Source: Croceibacterium_A sp035555595
GTDB taxonomy: Bacteria; Pseudomonadota; Alphaproteobacteria; Sphingomonadales; Sphingomonadaceae
Direction of reading: 5' to 3'
NCBI GenBank assembly: GCA_035555595.1
Contig: DATMGK010000094.1
Span: 23,220-87,219 of the forward strand
DNA: 64,000 bases
In this document: positions 33,680 through 42,212 of the stretch, piece after piece
Position numbering within the stretch: the first letter of the stretch is position 1
Layout: each line of letters starts with the position of its first letter
The notes under the pieces: model-generated
Told to the model about the DNA's origin: nothing
The model's input: only the letters and a program-made list of their open reading frames with translations
Database searches by the model: none
Position numbers and translations under genes: made by a program

Positions 33680-36619
33680 TTACATCTTGATGCGCAGGCC
33701 AAGCGTGTAAGCCCGGCCAATCGCGTCATAGAGGTACGAGTTAGACGGGATTGTAGCGAACACAAAGAACTGGCTAGCTTCCCGGGGTGGATCCTTATCG
33801 AACAGATTGTTGATTGTTCCGTATAGCTCCCACTGTTTGCCGCCGACATCAAAGCTATAACGCGCTGTGAGATCGGTATAGGCTACGGCTGGCAAGTGGT
33901 TATCGTCGATGTCGACGCCTTCGACATAGGTCGAATTATAGGTACCGGCGCCGATGATACGTTCGTTCACGCCGATGCCGAACGCGCCCATCCGCAGATT
34001 GGCATCGATATTGAACTGCCACTTGGGAACGCCGCCCGATGCGCCGACCTGGCCAGCTCGATCGACCACCGCCTGGTCCTGAATCTGCGTCGACAGCTCG
34101 AACACACGTGATGCGATACCGCGAATGCTGAAGGAACTGTCGCTACCGAATGCGGTACGGTAGCTGGCCTCGAAATCGATGCCGCTGGTCTTCATCTTGC
34201 TGATGTTGAGGTAGCCGTTGTTGACGCGGTAGATGATCCCGTCGGCGTCACGCTCGATCAGCGCGCACAAAGGCGCAGCACCGGCAACGCACTGATCGAC
34301 TATGTTCTGCGCGCCCAGCTGGCCGATCGCTTGGGATATATCGATGTTGTAATAGTCGACGGAGAGTTGGAAGCCGCGCAGGAAGGTGGGCGTGAATACG
34401 CCACCTACCGTGAGCGTGTCCGCATTTTCCGGCTTCAAATTCGGATTGCCGGTTGCGAGGTTCACCACCGTCGATGTGCGCAAGCTGCCGTCCGACAGCC
34501 GCTCGTTGATCGATCCGGCACCTGCGGCGGAGCTGGAATAAAGCTCCGTCAGGTTCGCCGCACGAATATCCCGCGAACGCGTCGCCCGGAAGCGCACGTC
34601 GTCGATCGGCTGCCACGTCAGGCCAACTTTCCAGGTCGTTACACCGCCGCTCAGGTTGTAATCGGTGTAACGAGCGGCTGCGTTCAGATCGAGCGCCTGG
34701 ATGAACGGAACATCCCGGGCCAGCGGAACGGCAACTTCGCCGAACACTTCCCACAGATCGTACCCGCCCTTGACCGGCTGCTGGTTGCTGAAGAAGTAGG
34801 CCCCCAGCGGGCGCGCGAGATAGCTGGAAGGTACGCCGCGCGGAATCGGATAGGCGTCGGGACAGCCATCGGGGTTCGTCTGAAGGCAGGATATCTTGAC
34901 GCCGTTGGAGCCCGGATCGACGATACGGTTCACGCTTTCCTTACGATAACCAGCGCCCACGGCCATGCTAACGGTGCCGGCCCAAGTATCGAATGGATTG
35001 CCGCGCGCAGCGACTTCGAACACGTCCTCCTTCGTCCGTTCCTTAGTCCAGGAGCCTTCACCACCCGGCCCGTGGGTAACGAAATCGACCGCCTGCTGTG
35101 ATGCCGCATCCGGGCCGAAAACGTTGAAGGGAACGCAGGCGTGGGTCGGGTCGAGGAGCTGCGAGTGGCAGACGATCTGGCCGCTGGATGGATCACGAAC
35201 CGCATCGATTGCGTCGAAATACTTCGCCAGCACCAGGTTGCCGTTGGCGCGGATCGTCTGGAGGTTCGTGCCGCGTTCGTAATACGCGTCCACGGTCCAG
35301 CCGCCGAGTTCAGCCTTCACCCCCGCCGTATAGCGCTGGGTGTCGCTGATGCCGATGTTCTGAAGAATGCCGATCGCAGGGTTCGATGTGCCGATCTTGA
35401 TATAATCGAGGCCGGGCGTGACATCGATCTGCTCGCGGATCGCGTCAGGCAGGAACGCGTTGTCCTCGTAGATTGTGATCGCGGTGGTATCGTACATCTG
35501 CATCCGCGTTCCGCGGAAATCAGCCTTGCTCTGCGCGACGAGCGCGTCAGCGAAGAAGCTGAGATTGTCGGTCGGCTCCCAGGTAACGTGCGCGAAACCC
35601 GTGGCGCGGCGCAGTCCGGCCGCAGGCTGGAAATCGAGGCCCTGATCTTCCTGGTTGCCCCCCACCATCATCGTGCGGCTGCGCATCGTGCCGAACTGGA
35701 ATGGCACGGGTACACCGCCTTCAAGGAACTCTGTGCCGAGCACGCTGTTCGCGGCTGGCGAAGACACCCCGACGATAAGCCCGCCCGGCGCCATCAGCGT
35801 CGTGTTGGCATCGCAGACCTGATAGCGCAGCGGCTGCGCGGGATAGCCGCCCGCTACGCCCGGTGTGTTGATAGGGGCGCAGGAATTGAACCACTCGCGG
35901 TCACGATAACTTTTGACGCCTTCCGCGCGATAGAACGAGCCGCTGACCAGAAGGTGTATCTGATCGCCGATCGGCGTACCGTAGCTTGCCGAAACCTTGC
36001 CGTTCAGGTTGTCGCCCCGGTCGGTGATACCGCCCTGGATATTGCCCTTGAAGCCAGTGAAATCGGTGTCGAGGATGAAGTTCACGACACCGGCCACAGC
36101 GTCAGATCCGTAAGCGGCGGAAGCGCCGCCCGTCACGACGTCGACCCGCTCCACCAGTTCTTCCGGCAAGATCGAGACATCGACCACGCCCTGTGCCGTC
36201 GAAGGATTCAGGCGGCGGCCATCGAGTAGGATCAGGCCGCGCTGGGCGCCGAGAGAGCGCAGGTTGAGCTGCGTGGACGCACCGCTTTCCGGGCCGAACT
36301 GGGCGCTGGTCGGGCGCACCGAGTTTGCGAACTGGGGAAGCTTGTTGAGCCCCTCGCCGATGGTGCTGGGCGTAGTGGTCAGCAGGCTCTCGCCCGACAG
36401 CACGGTGACGGGAGACGGCGCTGAGAAGCCGTTGGTGACAACGCGCGAACCGGTGACAACGATCGGTTGCCCGTCGCTCGTATCCGTTTGCGCGGAAGGT
36501 TCAGACTGACTGTCCTGGGCATATACTGCACCCGGCATTGCGAGACCGATAGCGAGTGCCGCCAGAGCCGATCCGGCACAGGCGATCGACCGCGAAGTTA
36601 CGCGACGAGTATTAGTCAT
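33680..36619 (-). CDS. TonB-dependent receptor heading the MoaF/NTF2 operon
   Basis: 979 residues from the ATG at 36619 (GGGGAGAG upstream). Signal peptide cleaved near VYAQD, TonB-box-like PIVVTGSRVV at about 59, plug with LNLRSLGAQRGLILLDGRRL and TGGASAAYGSDAVAGVVNFI, and a barrel ending YTLGLRIKM. It belongs to the same large-receptor subgroup as the 6826-10119 gene (same RGLILLDGRR/RTLVLVNGRR and AYGSDAVAG/TYGADAIAG patterns). It begins an operon with TetR, MoaF-like and Tat-exported NTF2-like genes, suggesting uptake of an organic compound rather than iron. Confidence 0.9.
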   Translation of the reverse strand: MTNTRRVTSRSIACAGSALAALAIGLAMPGAVYAQDSQSEPSAQTDTSDGQPIVVTGSRVVTNGFSAPSPVTVLSGESLLTTTPSTIGEGLNKLPQFANSVRPTSAQFGPESGASTQLNLRSLGAQRGLILLDGRRLNPSTAQGVVDVSILPEELVERVDVVTGGASAAYGSDAVAGVVNFILDTDFTGFKGNIQGGITDRGDNLNGKVSASYGTPIGDQIHLLVSGSFYRAEGVKSYRDREWFNSCAPINTPGVAGGYPAQPLRYQVCDANTTLMAPGGLIVGVSSPAANSVLGTEFLEGGVPVPFQFGTMRSRTMMVGGNQEDQGLDFQPAAGLRRATGFAHVTWEPTDNLSFFADALVAQSKADFRGTRMQMYDTTAITIYEDNAFLPDAIREQIDVTPGLDYIKIGTSNPAIGILQNIGISDTQRYTAGVKAELGGWTVDAYYERGTNLQTIRANGNLVLAKYFDAIDAVRDPSSGQIVCHSQLLDPTHACVPFNVFGPDAASQQAVDFVTHGPGGEGSWTKERTKEDVFEVAARGNPFDTWAGTVSMAVGAGYRKESVNRIVDPGSNGVKISCLQTNPDGCPDAYPIPRGVPSSYLARPLGAYFFSNQQPVKGGYDLWEVFGEVAVPLARDVPFIQALDLNAAARYTDYNLSGGVTTWKVGLTWQPIDDVRFRATRSRDIRAANLTELYSSSAAGAGSINERLSDGSLRTSTVVNLATGNPNLKPENADTLTVGGVFTPTFLRGFQLSVDYYNIDISQAIGQLGAQNIVDQCVAGAAPLCALIERDADGIIYRVNNGYLNISKMKTSGIDFEASYRTAFGSDSSFSIRGIASRVFELSTQIQDQAVVDRAGQVGASGGVPKWQFNIDANLRMGAFGIGVNERIIGAGTYNSTYVEGVDIDDNHLPAVAYTDLTARYSFDVGGKQWELYGTINNLFDKDPPREASQFFVFATIPSNSYLYDAIGRAYTLGLRIKM

Positions 36620-36664
36620 TTTTCTCTCCCCGAATGCGGTCAATGCCGCATGATTTTTTCGGTA

Positions 36665-36681
36665 TTACAAAACTTTAGTAA
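36665..36681. promoter_or_regulatory. Candidate TetR operator at the TBDR promoter
   Basis: TTACAAAACTTTAGTAA is a 17-bp dyad with 7 of 8 symmetric pairs around a central C. It starts 46 bp upstream of the receptor start codon, the position for a repressor site over a promoter. The TetR-family gene of the same operon is the natural candidate regulator. Confidence 0.5.
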
Positions 36682-36945
36682 AATTCCCCGACTTCCGTTG
36701 AATGCGCCGCGAGATCTGTGGAGTTTTGGCGAGCCCCGGTCAGGCGCACGCGCGCGACCCAAACGGGTGGCACCGTAACGCCGAGTACCGAACGCAATTA
36801 TGCTTGCTATGATTGGAAGCGCGGTGCTTGCCCGAGTGGTGCACTCGGTCGGCCGCTGCGCAAAATCCGGCTGCTCGCATCCCAAACTCCCGGTTCACTC
36901 GTGGCAAACCTTTTTATATTGGCAGCCTAACACTGCTAGACTGCA

Positions 36946-36962
36946 ACCTATCGATGATAGGT
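36946..36962. promoter_or_regulatory. 17-bp perfect palindrome of unknown role
   Basis: ACCTATC and GATAGGT flank GAT, giving 7-bp perfect arms. It lies more than 300 bp upstream of the TBDR and about 180 bp after the end of the membrane-protein gene at 37145. Neither neighbour clearly owns it. Confidence 0.35.
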
Positions 36963-37144
36963 CAGGGCGTCAATGACTTCAGATTGGTCCCTTCTTTCTA
37001 GATTTGACAAGACTTTACTTGGTGAAAACCATGTCAGCTTTACCCACGCGGCATTTTGTTTGGCCTGCACGTGAGCAGGTGGACTCTCACCAATGCGGGC
37101 AGAGAATCCGGGATGCGTGCGGTCGCCTTGCCCTCGGGAGTTGA

Positions 37145-37486
37145 CTAGAAAGAATTGATGAGGAGGATCGCCCAGACCAGCGCCGCACTTAACCAAAGCA
37201 CGAAGACGTATACGAGACGGCGTATGGGTTTGGGGACCTTGGGCTCCAGATAGAAGTTAAGCCAACCCGCGGCGACAAAACTTGTGGACCACAGCATGCC
37301 GGCCCCTATCGTTGCAGGCCAGACCCAGTCCCCGCGCCAGTCATTGAGATCGCCATAGAACGGGGCGAACAGGGGATAGCAGGTGTAATAGAGAGCCGCG
37401 CCCAGCGCGCCCATGCTGAGGAAGCCCAGAACCAGCGCTACGATAAACGCCAGAAAAGACCATTTGATGTGCAGAATGGCGTTCAT
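37145..37486 (-). CDS. Small membrane protein with three predicted helices
   Basis: 113 residues from the ATG at 37486. Hydrophobic segments lie at about 9-32 (FLAFIVALVLGFLSMGALGA), 48-70 (ATIGAGMLWSTSFVAAGWL) and 87-108 (VYVFVLWLSAALVWAILLI). No recognised domain. It follows the MacAB/EF-hand set on the same strand but with a ~100-bp gap, so operon membership is uncertain. Ribosome binding site is weak for this start; an upstream TTG would add 8 residues. Confidence 0.6.
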   Translation of the reverse strand: MNAILHIKWSFLAFIVALVLGFLSMGALGAALYYTCYPLFAPFYGDLNDWRGDWVWPATIGAGMLWSTSFVAAGWLNFYLEPKVPKPIRRLVYVFVLWLSAALVWAILLINSF

Positions 37487-37592
37487 GAGAGGACCGTGAT
37501 TGCCTCTCAAAGAATATTACTCAACGTTCTGGGTGCTGCACGTTTGAGGACAAGGATCTCCTCGCCCTCAAACGAAGTTCGATCAGGGTGTG

Positions 37593-38291
37593 TCAGTCAG
37601 CCGGACGGGGTGCACCGCGGTCCCCGCTTGAGGGCGGGCGACGATTGTCGCGCGTGGGTTGAAGTTGGCGCATCTCATCCATTGAAATGGCTCCATCCCC
37701 GTCGCTGTCGGCAGCATCGAACCGTTTGCCCTGATGGGCGAGAAATTCGGCAAGCGACATTCCTGCGTCGTAATTGGTATTCGCTGCGGTGATCAGCGTG
37801 ACACCCAAAGGCTCGATCAGCAGGCGCAAGACTCTGTCATCATCATCTTCGCCCAGCGTCGGTTGGATCACGGCCGGGACCATGTCCATCTCGCGGATGG
37901 GCTGCTGATCCTCTGAAATTGCGGCGCTGCCAAGCTGGCGTTGCCAACCGGCGAATTCGTCGAAACTCAACGATCCGTCCCGGTTGCTATCCAACCTGTC
38001 AAAACGCGCGCGGATGGCGCGGTTGCGCCGCTCGTCGATCGCCGCGCGGAACTCCGCCACGGTTATCATGCCGTCGCCATCGGTATCGCTTTCGCGGAAC
38101 ATGGCTGTCAGCGCCCGGTCGAAGCTTTCGCGCTTGACCGGCTTCATCGGCTTTGGCGCACGCTGGCCGCCTCCGGGGGGACCGCCTGCGCCCGGAGGAC
38201 CGCCGTTTCCGCCTTGCGGTGGCCCGCTCTGCGCGGATGCCGGGGCAGCGAGAAGAAGGGAGGATGCGAGCAGGATTGCAATGCGATGCAC
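37593..38291 (-). CDS. Exported EF-hand calcium-binding protein
   Basis: 232 residues from the GTG at 38291, which has AAGGAA about 8 nt upstream and immediately begins a signal peptide (HRIAILLASSLLLAAPASAQ). A Gly/Pro-rich linker follows. Then come EF-hand loops: DTDGDGMITVAEF (about 87), DSNRDGSLSFDEF (about 122), a degenerate one in NYDAGMSLAEF, and DSDGDGAISMDEM near the C-terminus. Canonical Asp/Glu ligands are present in three of the four, so calcium binding in the periplasm is likely. It lies downstream of the BA14K gene and the efflux operon; a link to that system is not shown. Confidence 0.82.
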   Translation of the reverse strand: MHRIAILLASSLLLAAPASAQSGPPQGGNGGPPGAGGPPGGGQRAPKPMKPVKRESFDRALTAMFRESDTDGDGMITVAEFRAAIDERRNRAIRARFDRLDSNRDGSLSFDEFAGWQRQLGSAAISEDQQPIREMDMVPAVIQPTLGEDDDDRVLRLLIEPLGVTLITAANTNYDAGMSLAEFLAHQGKRFDAADSDGDGAISMDEMRQLQPTRDNRRPPSSGDRGAPRPAD

Positions 38292-38392
38292 GGCTGGTTC
38301 CTTGGACAAGGGGCTATATTGGTAAGCGGCAGCGCGGCTTTTCGCTGTCAGGCGGGCGCCCGGCTCCGCACGGCTGGGCGCCCGGAACAGGG

Positions 38393-38782
38393 TTACAGGC
38401 TGCAGCGGACAGTTCTGCCCGAATAGGCGCGATAGGCATCCGTTCGCGCGTTGTATGACTTGTAGCGCTGCTGACAGGCACGGACGTGACGATACCAATC
38501 GCTCTTTTTCGTCCAGTGCTGTGGCGGTGCGGGCGGGGTGGAACCCCAGGAGGAGCGCCATTCGCCGTACTGCCCGCGCGATGACTGGCCTTGCTGGTTG
38601 TTCTGGCGGTTTTGCTGACTGGTTCCCTGATTCTGCTGCTGGGCTGGCCGATTCTGGCTGGTGTTGTTTTGCGCAGGGCGTTCGGTCCGTTCGGCCTGAG
38701 GGCGCTGCGATTGCGCGGACCCGATAGTGGGGGCCAGCGTCAGGCTTGCTGCGGCCAGCGCCGTGGCAAGATATTTACGCAT
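38393..38782 (-). CDS. BA14K-like exported protein
   Basis: 129 residues from the ATG at 38782 (AAGGAG 7 nt upstream). Signal peptide ends near GSAQS; the middle ~50 residues are Gln/Asn-rich and probably disordered (QNRPAQQQNQGTSQQNRQNN); the C-terminus WYRHVRACQQRYKSYNARTD ... GRTVRCSL matches the BA14K pattern with two cysteines. BA14K proteins were described as immunoreactive, lectin-like proteins in Brucella and are widespread in Alphaproteobacteria. It is 47 bp after the outer-membrane efflux gene on the same strand. Confidence 0.75.
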   Translation of the reverse strand: MRKYLATALAAASLTLAPTIGSAQSQRPQAERTERPAQNNTSQNRPAQQQNQGTSQQNRQNNQQGQSSRGQYGEWRSSWGSTPPAPPQHWTKKSDWYRHVRACQQRYKSYNARTDAYRAYSGRTVRCSL

Positions 38783-38829
38783 GGGGGTACTCCTTGGAAA
38801 TTGCCTCGGGGGGATGAGGCGGGGGGCTG

Positions 38830-40251
38830 CTATTCGGCATCCGTGCCGGAAATCTGCGCATCGCCGCCCAGCGCCTGATAGAGGGCGACCTGCGTGTTGA
38901 GCTGGCTCAGGCGGTTTTCGATCACGCTGGTTTCCGCGCTGCGCAGCCGCTCCAGCGCGTCGAGCCAACCGCGCAGGGCCACCGCCCCGGCAGTGTACTG
39001 ACGGGCATAGAGCTGCTCGGCATCCTGAGCCGCAGCCAGAGACCGGCCCAGCGCCTCCCCCTGTCGGATGCTCTGTTCCCGCGCAGACAAAGCATCCGCG
39101 GTATCGCGCAGCGCCTCGTAGAAATCCTGCCGGAACTGTTCGGCCGCAGCTTCATAGTCGGCGCGCGCAATGCCGGTGCCCAGCCTAATGCGAGCAGGAT
39201 CAAGCGTGCCGAGCGATATTGCCGCGCCAAGGCTGGCGACCGGATTGCTGAGAAATGACAGCAGGCTGCTGCTGGCAGTGCCCAGCGCGCCGGTCAGGCT
39301 GATGCTGGGGTAATAGCTGGCCACCGTTGCATCGGCATCGGCCAGCGTTCGGCGCAGCCGCAGTTCCGACGCTGCCAGATCGGGCCGGCGGGAAAGAAGA
39401 TCGGCGGGCACGCCCGCATCAACTGCCGGAAGATCCTGACGGGGTAGCGTCGCACGCTCTGGCCCATCGTAAATCTGCCTGCCCAGCAGGGCGGCCAGCG
39501 CATTGCGCGTTTCGGTGTGGCTTTGCTCAAGCTGGGTGAGAGAGGCTTCCTGCGAGGCGACGGACTGTTCCGCATCGCGTATTTCCAGCCGCGAAACGGC
39601 GCCAGCATCGTACTGGCGCTGCACGAGTTCAAGGGTACGGCGGGTATAGGCCAGCGACTGTTGCGCCAGCGAAATCCGTTCGTTGGCATAGGCAAGCTGC
39701 CACCAGGTGTTAACGGTGGTGCCGACCATTGAAAGCTGGGTGGCGGCCAAATCCTGCGCACTCGCTTCGGCCTCCCACCGCGCCGCATCGCGCTGGGCAT
39801 CGAGCTTGCCGAACAGATCGATCTCCCAGGATGCACCAACTGATGCCGAAGAGCTTTCATCCCACGCACCGCCGCTTTCCAGCGCGTGCGAGGCACTATT
39901 GGATGCGCGGGCGTCGGCGGAAGGAAAAAGCTGGCGGGCGGCGAGGTCAGCCGAAAGTCGCGCCTGTCGCAGGCGAATTCCGGCGGCCGCCAGATCGCCG
40001 TTTTCCTTCAGCACCCGGTCGACCAGTTCGGACAGGTCAGCATCGCCGAATTCGTCCCACCACGGTCCCGTCTGCAAGGCTGGCTGCCCGCTGACCGAAG
40101 TTTGCCAGCCGCTCTCCACCGGAAGATCAGGCACCGAATAATCACTGCGCGTCAGCGATGCACAGCCGCCGTTGGCCAGCAGCGAAAGCAGAAGCCCGGA
40201 GAGAACTAGCTTCCGATAAGACTTGCGGGCAGGGTTCATTGCATTCGCCAT
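38830..40251 (-). CDS. NodT-family outer-membrane efflux lipoprotein
   Basis: 473 residues with lipobox LLANGGC (Cys about 30). Two repeats of the TolC/OEP fold are visible: GIRLRQARLSADLAARQLFP and the long helices around residues 170-250, then the second half with RRPDLAASELRLRRTLADAD and YYPSISLTGALG, which are NodT/OprM signatures. It provides the outer-membrane channel for the MacA-MacB pump whose genes lie directly upstream (3-bp gap). Confidence 0.92.
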   Translation of the reverse strand: MANAMNPARKSYRKLVLSGLLLSLLANGGCASLTRSDYSVPDLPVESGWQTSVSGQPALQTGPWWDEFGDADLSELVDRVLKENGDLAAAGIRLRQARLSADLAARQLFPSADARASNSASHALESGGAWDESSSASVGASWEIDLFGKLDAQRDAARWEAEASAQDLAATQLSMVGTTVNTWWQLAYANERISLAQQSLAYTRRTLELVQRQYDAGAVSRLEIRDAEQSVASQEASLTQLEQSHTETRNALAALLGRQIYDGPERATLPRQDLPAVDAGVPADLLSRRPDLAASELRLRRTLADADATVASYYPSISLTGALGTASSSLLSFLSNPVASLGAAISLGTLDPARIRLGTGIARADYEAAAEQFRQDFYEALRDTADALSAREQSIRQGEALGRSLAAAQDAEQLYARQYTAGAVALRGWLDALERLRSAETSVIENRLSQLNTQVALYQALGGDAQISGTDAE

Positions 40252-40254
40252 GGT

Positions 40255-42204
40255 TCAATCCCTCGACAGTGCATCGACCGGATCGAGGCGTGCCGCGCTA
40301 CGCGCGGGCAGGAAGCCGAAGGCCACGCCGATCAGGGTCGAACAGGCAAAGGCCACGACGATCGATGTCGTCGAAAAGACCATGCCGAAACTGGATCCGC
40401 TCCAACTGAACAGCACGCCGATGGAGAGGGCCAGCGCCACGCCGATCACCCCGCCGATCAGGCAGACCAGCACCGCCTCGATCAGGAACTGCTGCAGGAT
40501 ATCCGACTGGCGCGCACCCACGGCCATGCGCACGCCTATCTCGCTCGTCCGCTCAGTCACGGACACCAGCATGATGTTCATCACACCGATCCCGCCGACT
40601 ATCAGGGAGATCACTGCGATGGCGGCGATCAGCAGAGTCATGGTCTGTGTGGTGCTGGTGATCGTCTCGCGGATTTCGTCCGTATTGCGGATGAAGAAGT
40701 CGGTAGTTCCGTGTCGCGTTTCCATCAGCTTCGTCACCGCGGCCTGCGCCGCCGACATGTCGGAACCGTCGTCGATGCGCACGGTGATGCTGCTGAGGTA
40801 GGATTGCCCCAGCATCCGCGTCATTACCGTGGTGTAGGGAAGATAGAACGTCAGGCTGTCGTTGCTCATCGGCCCGGACTGGGTGGTTTCGACCACGCCG
40901 ATCACACGCACGGGCACATTGCCCAGCATGACGACCTGACCGATCGGATCCTCCCCGTTCACGAACAGGGTATCGCGCGTATCCTCGTCTATGACGGCGA
41001 CCTGTGCCCGACTGGAAACGCTCGCAGCGTCGAACAGGCTGCCGGTGATCAGGTCCATGCCCTTCACGCGGAAATAGCCGTCACCCACACCGCTCACCTG
41101 CGCCGTCGCCGCGATATTGCCGAACAGGGCGGTGACATTGCTGGACACGCTGGGGGTGACACTGTCGACATAGGGCTGGCTGGCCAGTGCATCGGCATCG
41201 GTCGGCACCAGCGTTTCGATCCGGCTGGATCGCATGTCGCCGAAGCTCTTGCCCGGATAGACATCCAGCGTGTTGGTGCCGAGGCTGGAGATATTTTCGA
41301 GGATGCGTTGCTGCGATCCGTTGCCCAGCGCCACTACCGACACGACGGAAGCGATGCCGATGATGATGCCCAGCATCGTCAGGAAGGTCCGCAGCTTGTG
41401 CGCCCGCATGGCCAGCAGGGCCATGCGGAATGCCTCGCGGAACCGGTCCATCAATTGCTGCCAGCCGCTTGCGCCGTTTCCTTGCCGCACAAGGTGGGCA
41501 GCCGCGTGCGTTTCGCGAGTTGTCCGGTCACCGACGATTTCACCGTCGCGGATCTCGATTATCCGGTCTGCGTGTTCCGCCACGGCCATGTCGTGCGTGA
41601 CAAGGATGACGGTATGCCCTTCCTGATGCAGTTCGCTGAGAATCCGCATCACTTCCACGCCGCTCGCGCTGTCGAGCGCGCCGGTCGGTTCGTCGGCCAG
41701 AATTACCTCGCCACCGTTCATCAGGGCGCGGGCGATGGAAACACGCTGTTGCTGGCCGCCTGAAAGCTGGCCGGGCCGGTGCCCTGTGCGCTCAGCCAGG
41801 CCCAGTCGGCCCAGCAATGCACGGGCGCGCTCATCACGTTCGTTGCGCGATCGGCCGGCGTAAATGGCCGGAACCTCGACATTGCCCAGTGCGGTCAGGT
41901 CACCCAGCAGGTGATAGCGCTGGAAGATAAAGCCGAAATGTTCACGCCGCAGGGCGGCCAGTTCGTCTGGTTCGAGCTGGCCCGTCTCACGGCCACTGAC
42001 CGAGTAACTGCCCGATGTAGGTCTATCGAGGCAGCCCAGGATGTTCATCAACGTCGACTTGCCCGATCCGGATGCACCGACAATCGCGACCATCTCGCCC
42101 GAATGGATGTCGAGATTGATGTCCTTCAGCGCGGCGAACACGCCATCGCCCGATGGATATTCGCGCCTGACATTACGGAGATGAAGCAGGGGGGTATCGG
42201 TCAC
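40255..42204 (-). CDS. macB: MacB-type ABC transporter, fused ATPase and permease
   Basis: 649 residues. The N-terminal ATPase (1-225) has Walker A GASGSGKST (about 43), the ABC signature LSGGQQQR (about 147), Walker B VILADEPTGALD and the switch His in VTHD. The C-terminal permease has one helix near 275-300 (FLTMLGIIIGIASVVSVVAL), a large periplasmic domain (about 310-520) and three helices at the end, ending SAARLDPVDALSRD. This matches MacB, which works by mechanotransmission with MacA and a TolC-like channel to expel macrolides, peptides or lipoproteins from the periplasm. It is 8 bp after macA. Confidence 0.93.
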   Translation of the reverse strand: MTDTPLLHLRNVRREYPSGDGVFAALKDINLDIHSGEMVAIVGASGSGKSTLMNILGCLDRPTSGSYSVSGRETGQLEPDELAALRREHFGFIFQRYHLLGDLTALGNVEVPAIYAGRSRNERDERARALLGRLGLAERTGHRPGQLSGGQQQRVSIARALMNGGEVILADEPTGALDSASGVEVMRILSELHQEGHTVILVTHDMAVAEHADRIIEIRDGEIVGDRTTRETHAAAHLVRQGNGASGWQQLMDRFREAFRMALLAMRAHKLRTFLTMLGIIIGIASVVSVVALGNGSQQRILENISSLGTNTLDVYPGKSFGDMRSSRIETLVPTDADALASQPYVDSVTPSVSSNVTALFGNIAATAQVSGVGDGYFRVKGMDLITGSLFDAASVSSRAQVAVIDEDTRDTLFVNGEDPIGQVVMLGNVPVRVIGVVETTQSGPMSNDSLTFYLPYTTVMTRMLGQSYLSSITVRIDDGSDMSAAQAAVTKLMETRHGTTDFFIRNTDEIRETITSTTQTMTLLIAAIAVISLIVGGIGVMNIMLVSVTERTSEIGVRMAVGARQSDILQQFLIEAVLVCLIGGVIGVALALSIGVLFSWSGSSFGMVFSTTSIVVAFACSTLIGVAFGFLPARSAARLDPVDALSRD

Positions 42205-42212
42205 GGTCTGTC

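Larger units (their letters stand above)
36620..37144. other. 525-bp intergenic region with two dyads
   Basis: I can support no gene here. The part next to the TBDR start is AT-rich and holds the TetR-type dyad at 36665-36681. A second perfect dyad lies at 36946-36962. The rest shows no coding pattern, no transposon ends and no RNA gene that I can recognise. Confidence 0.6.
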
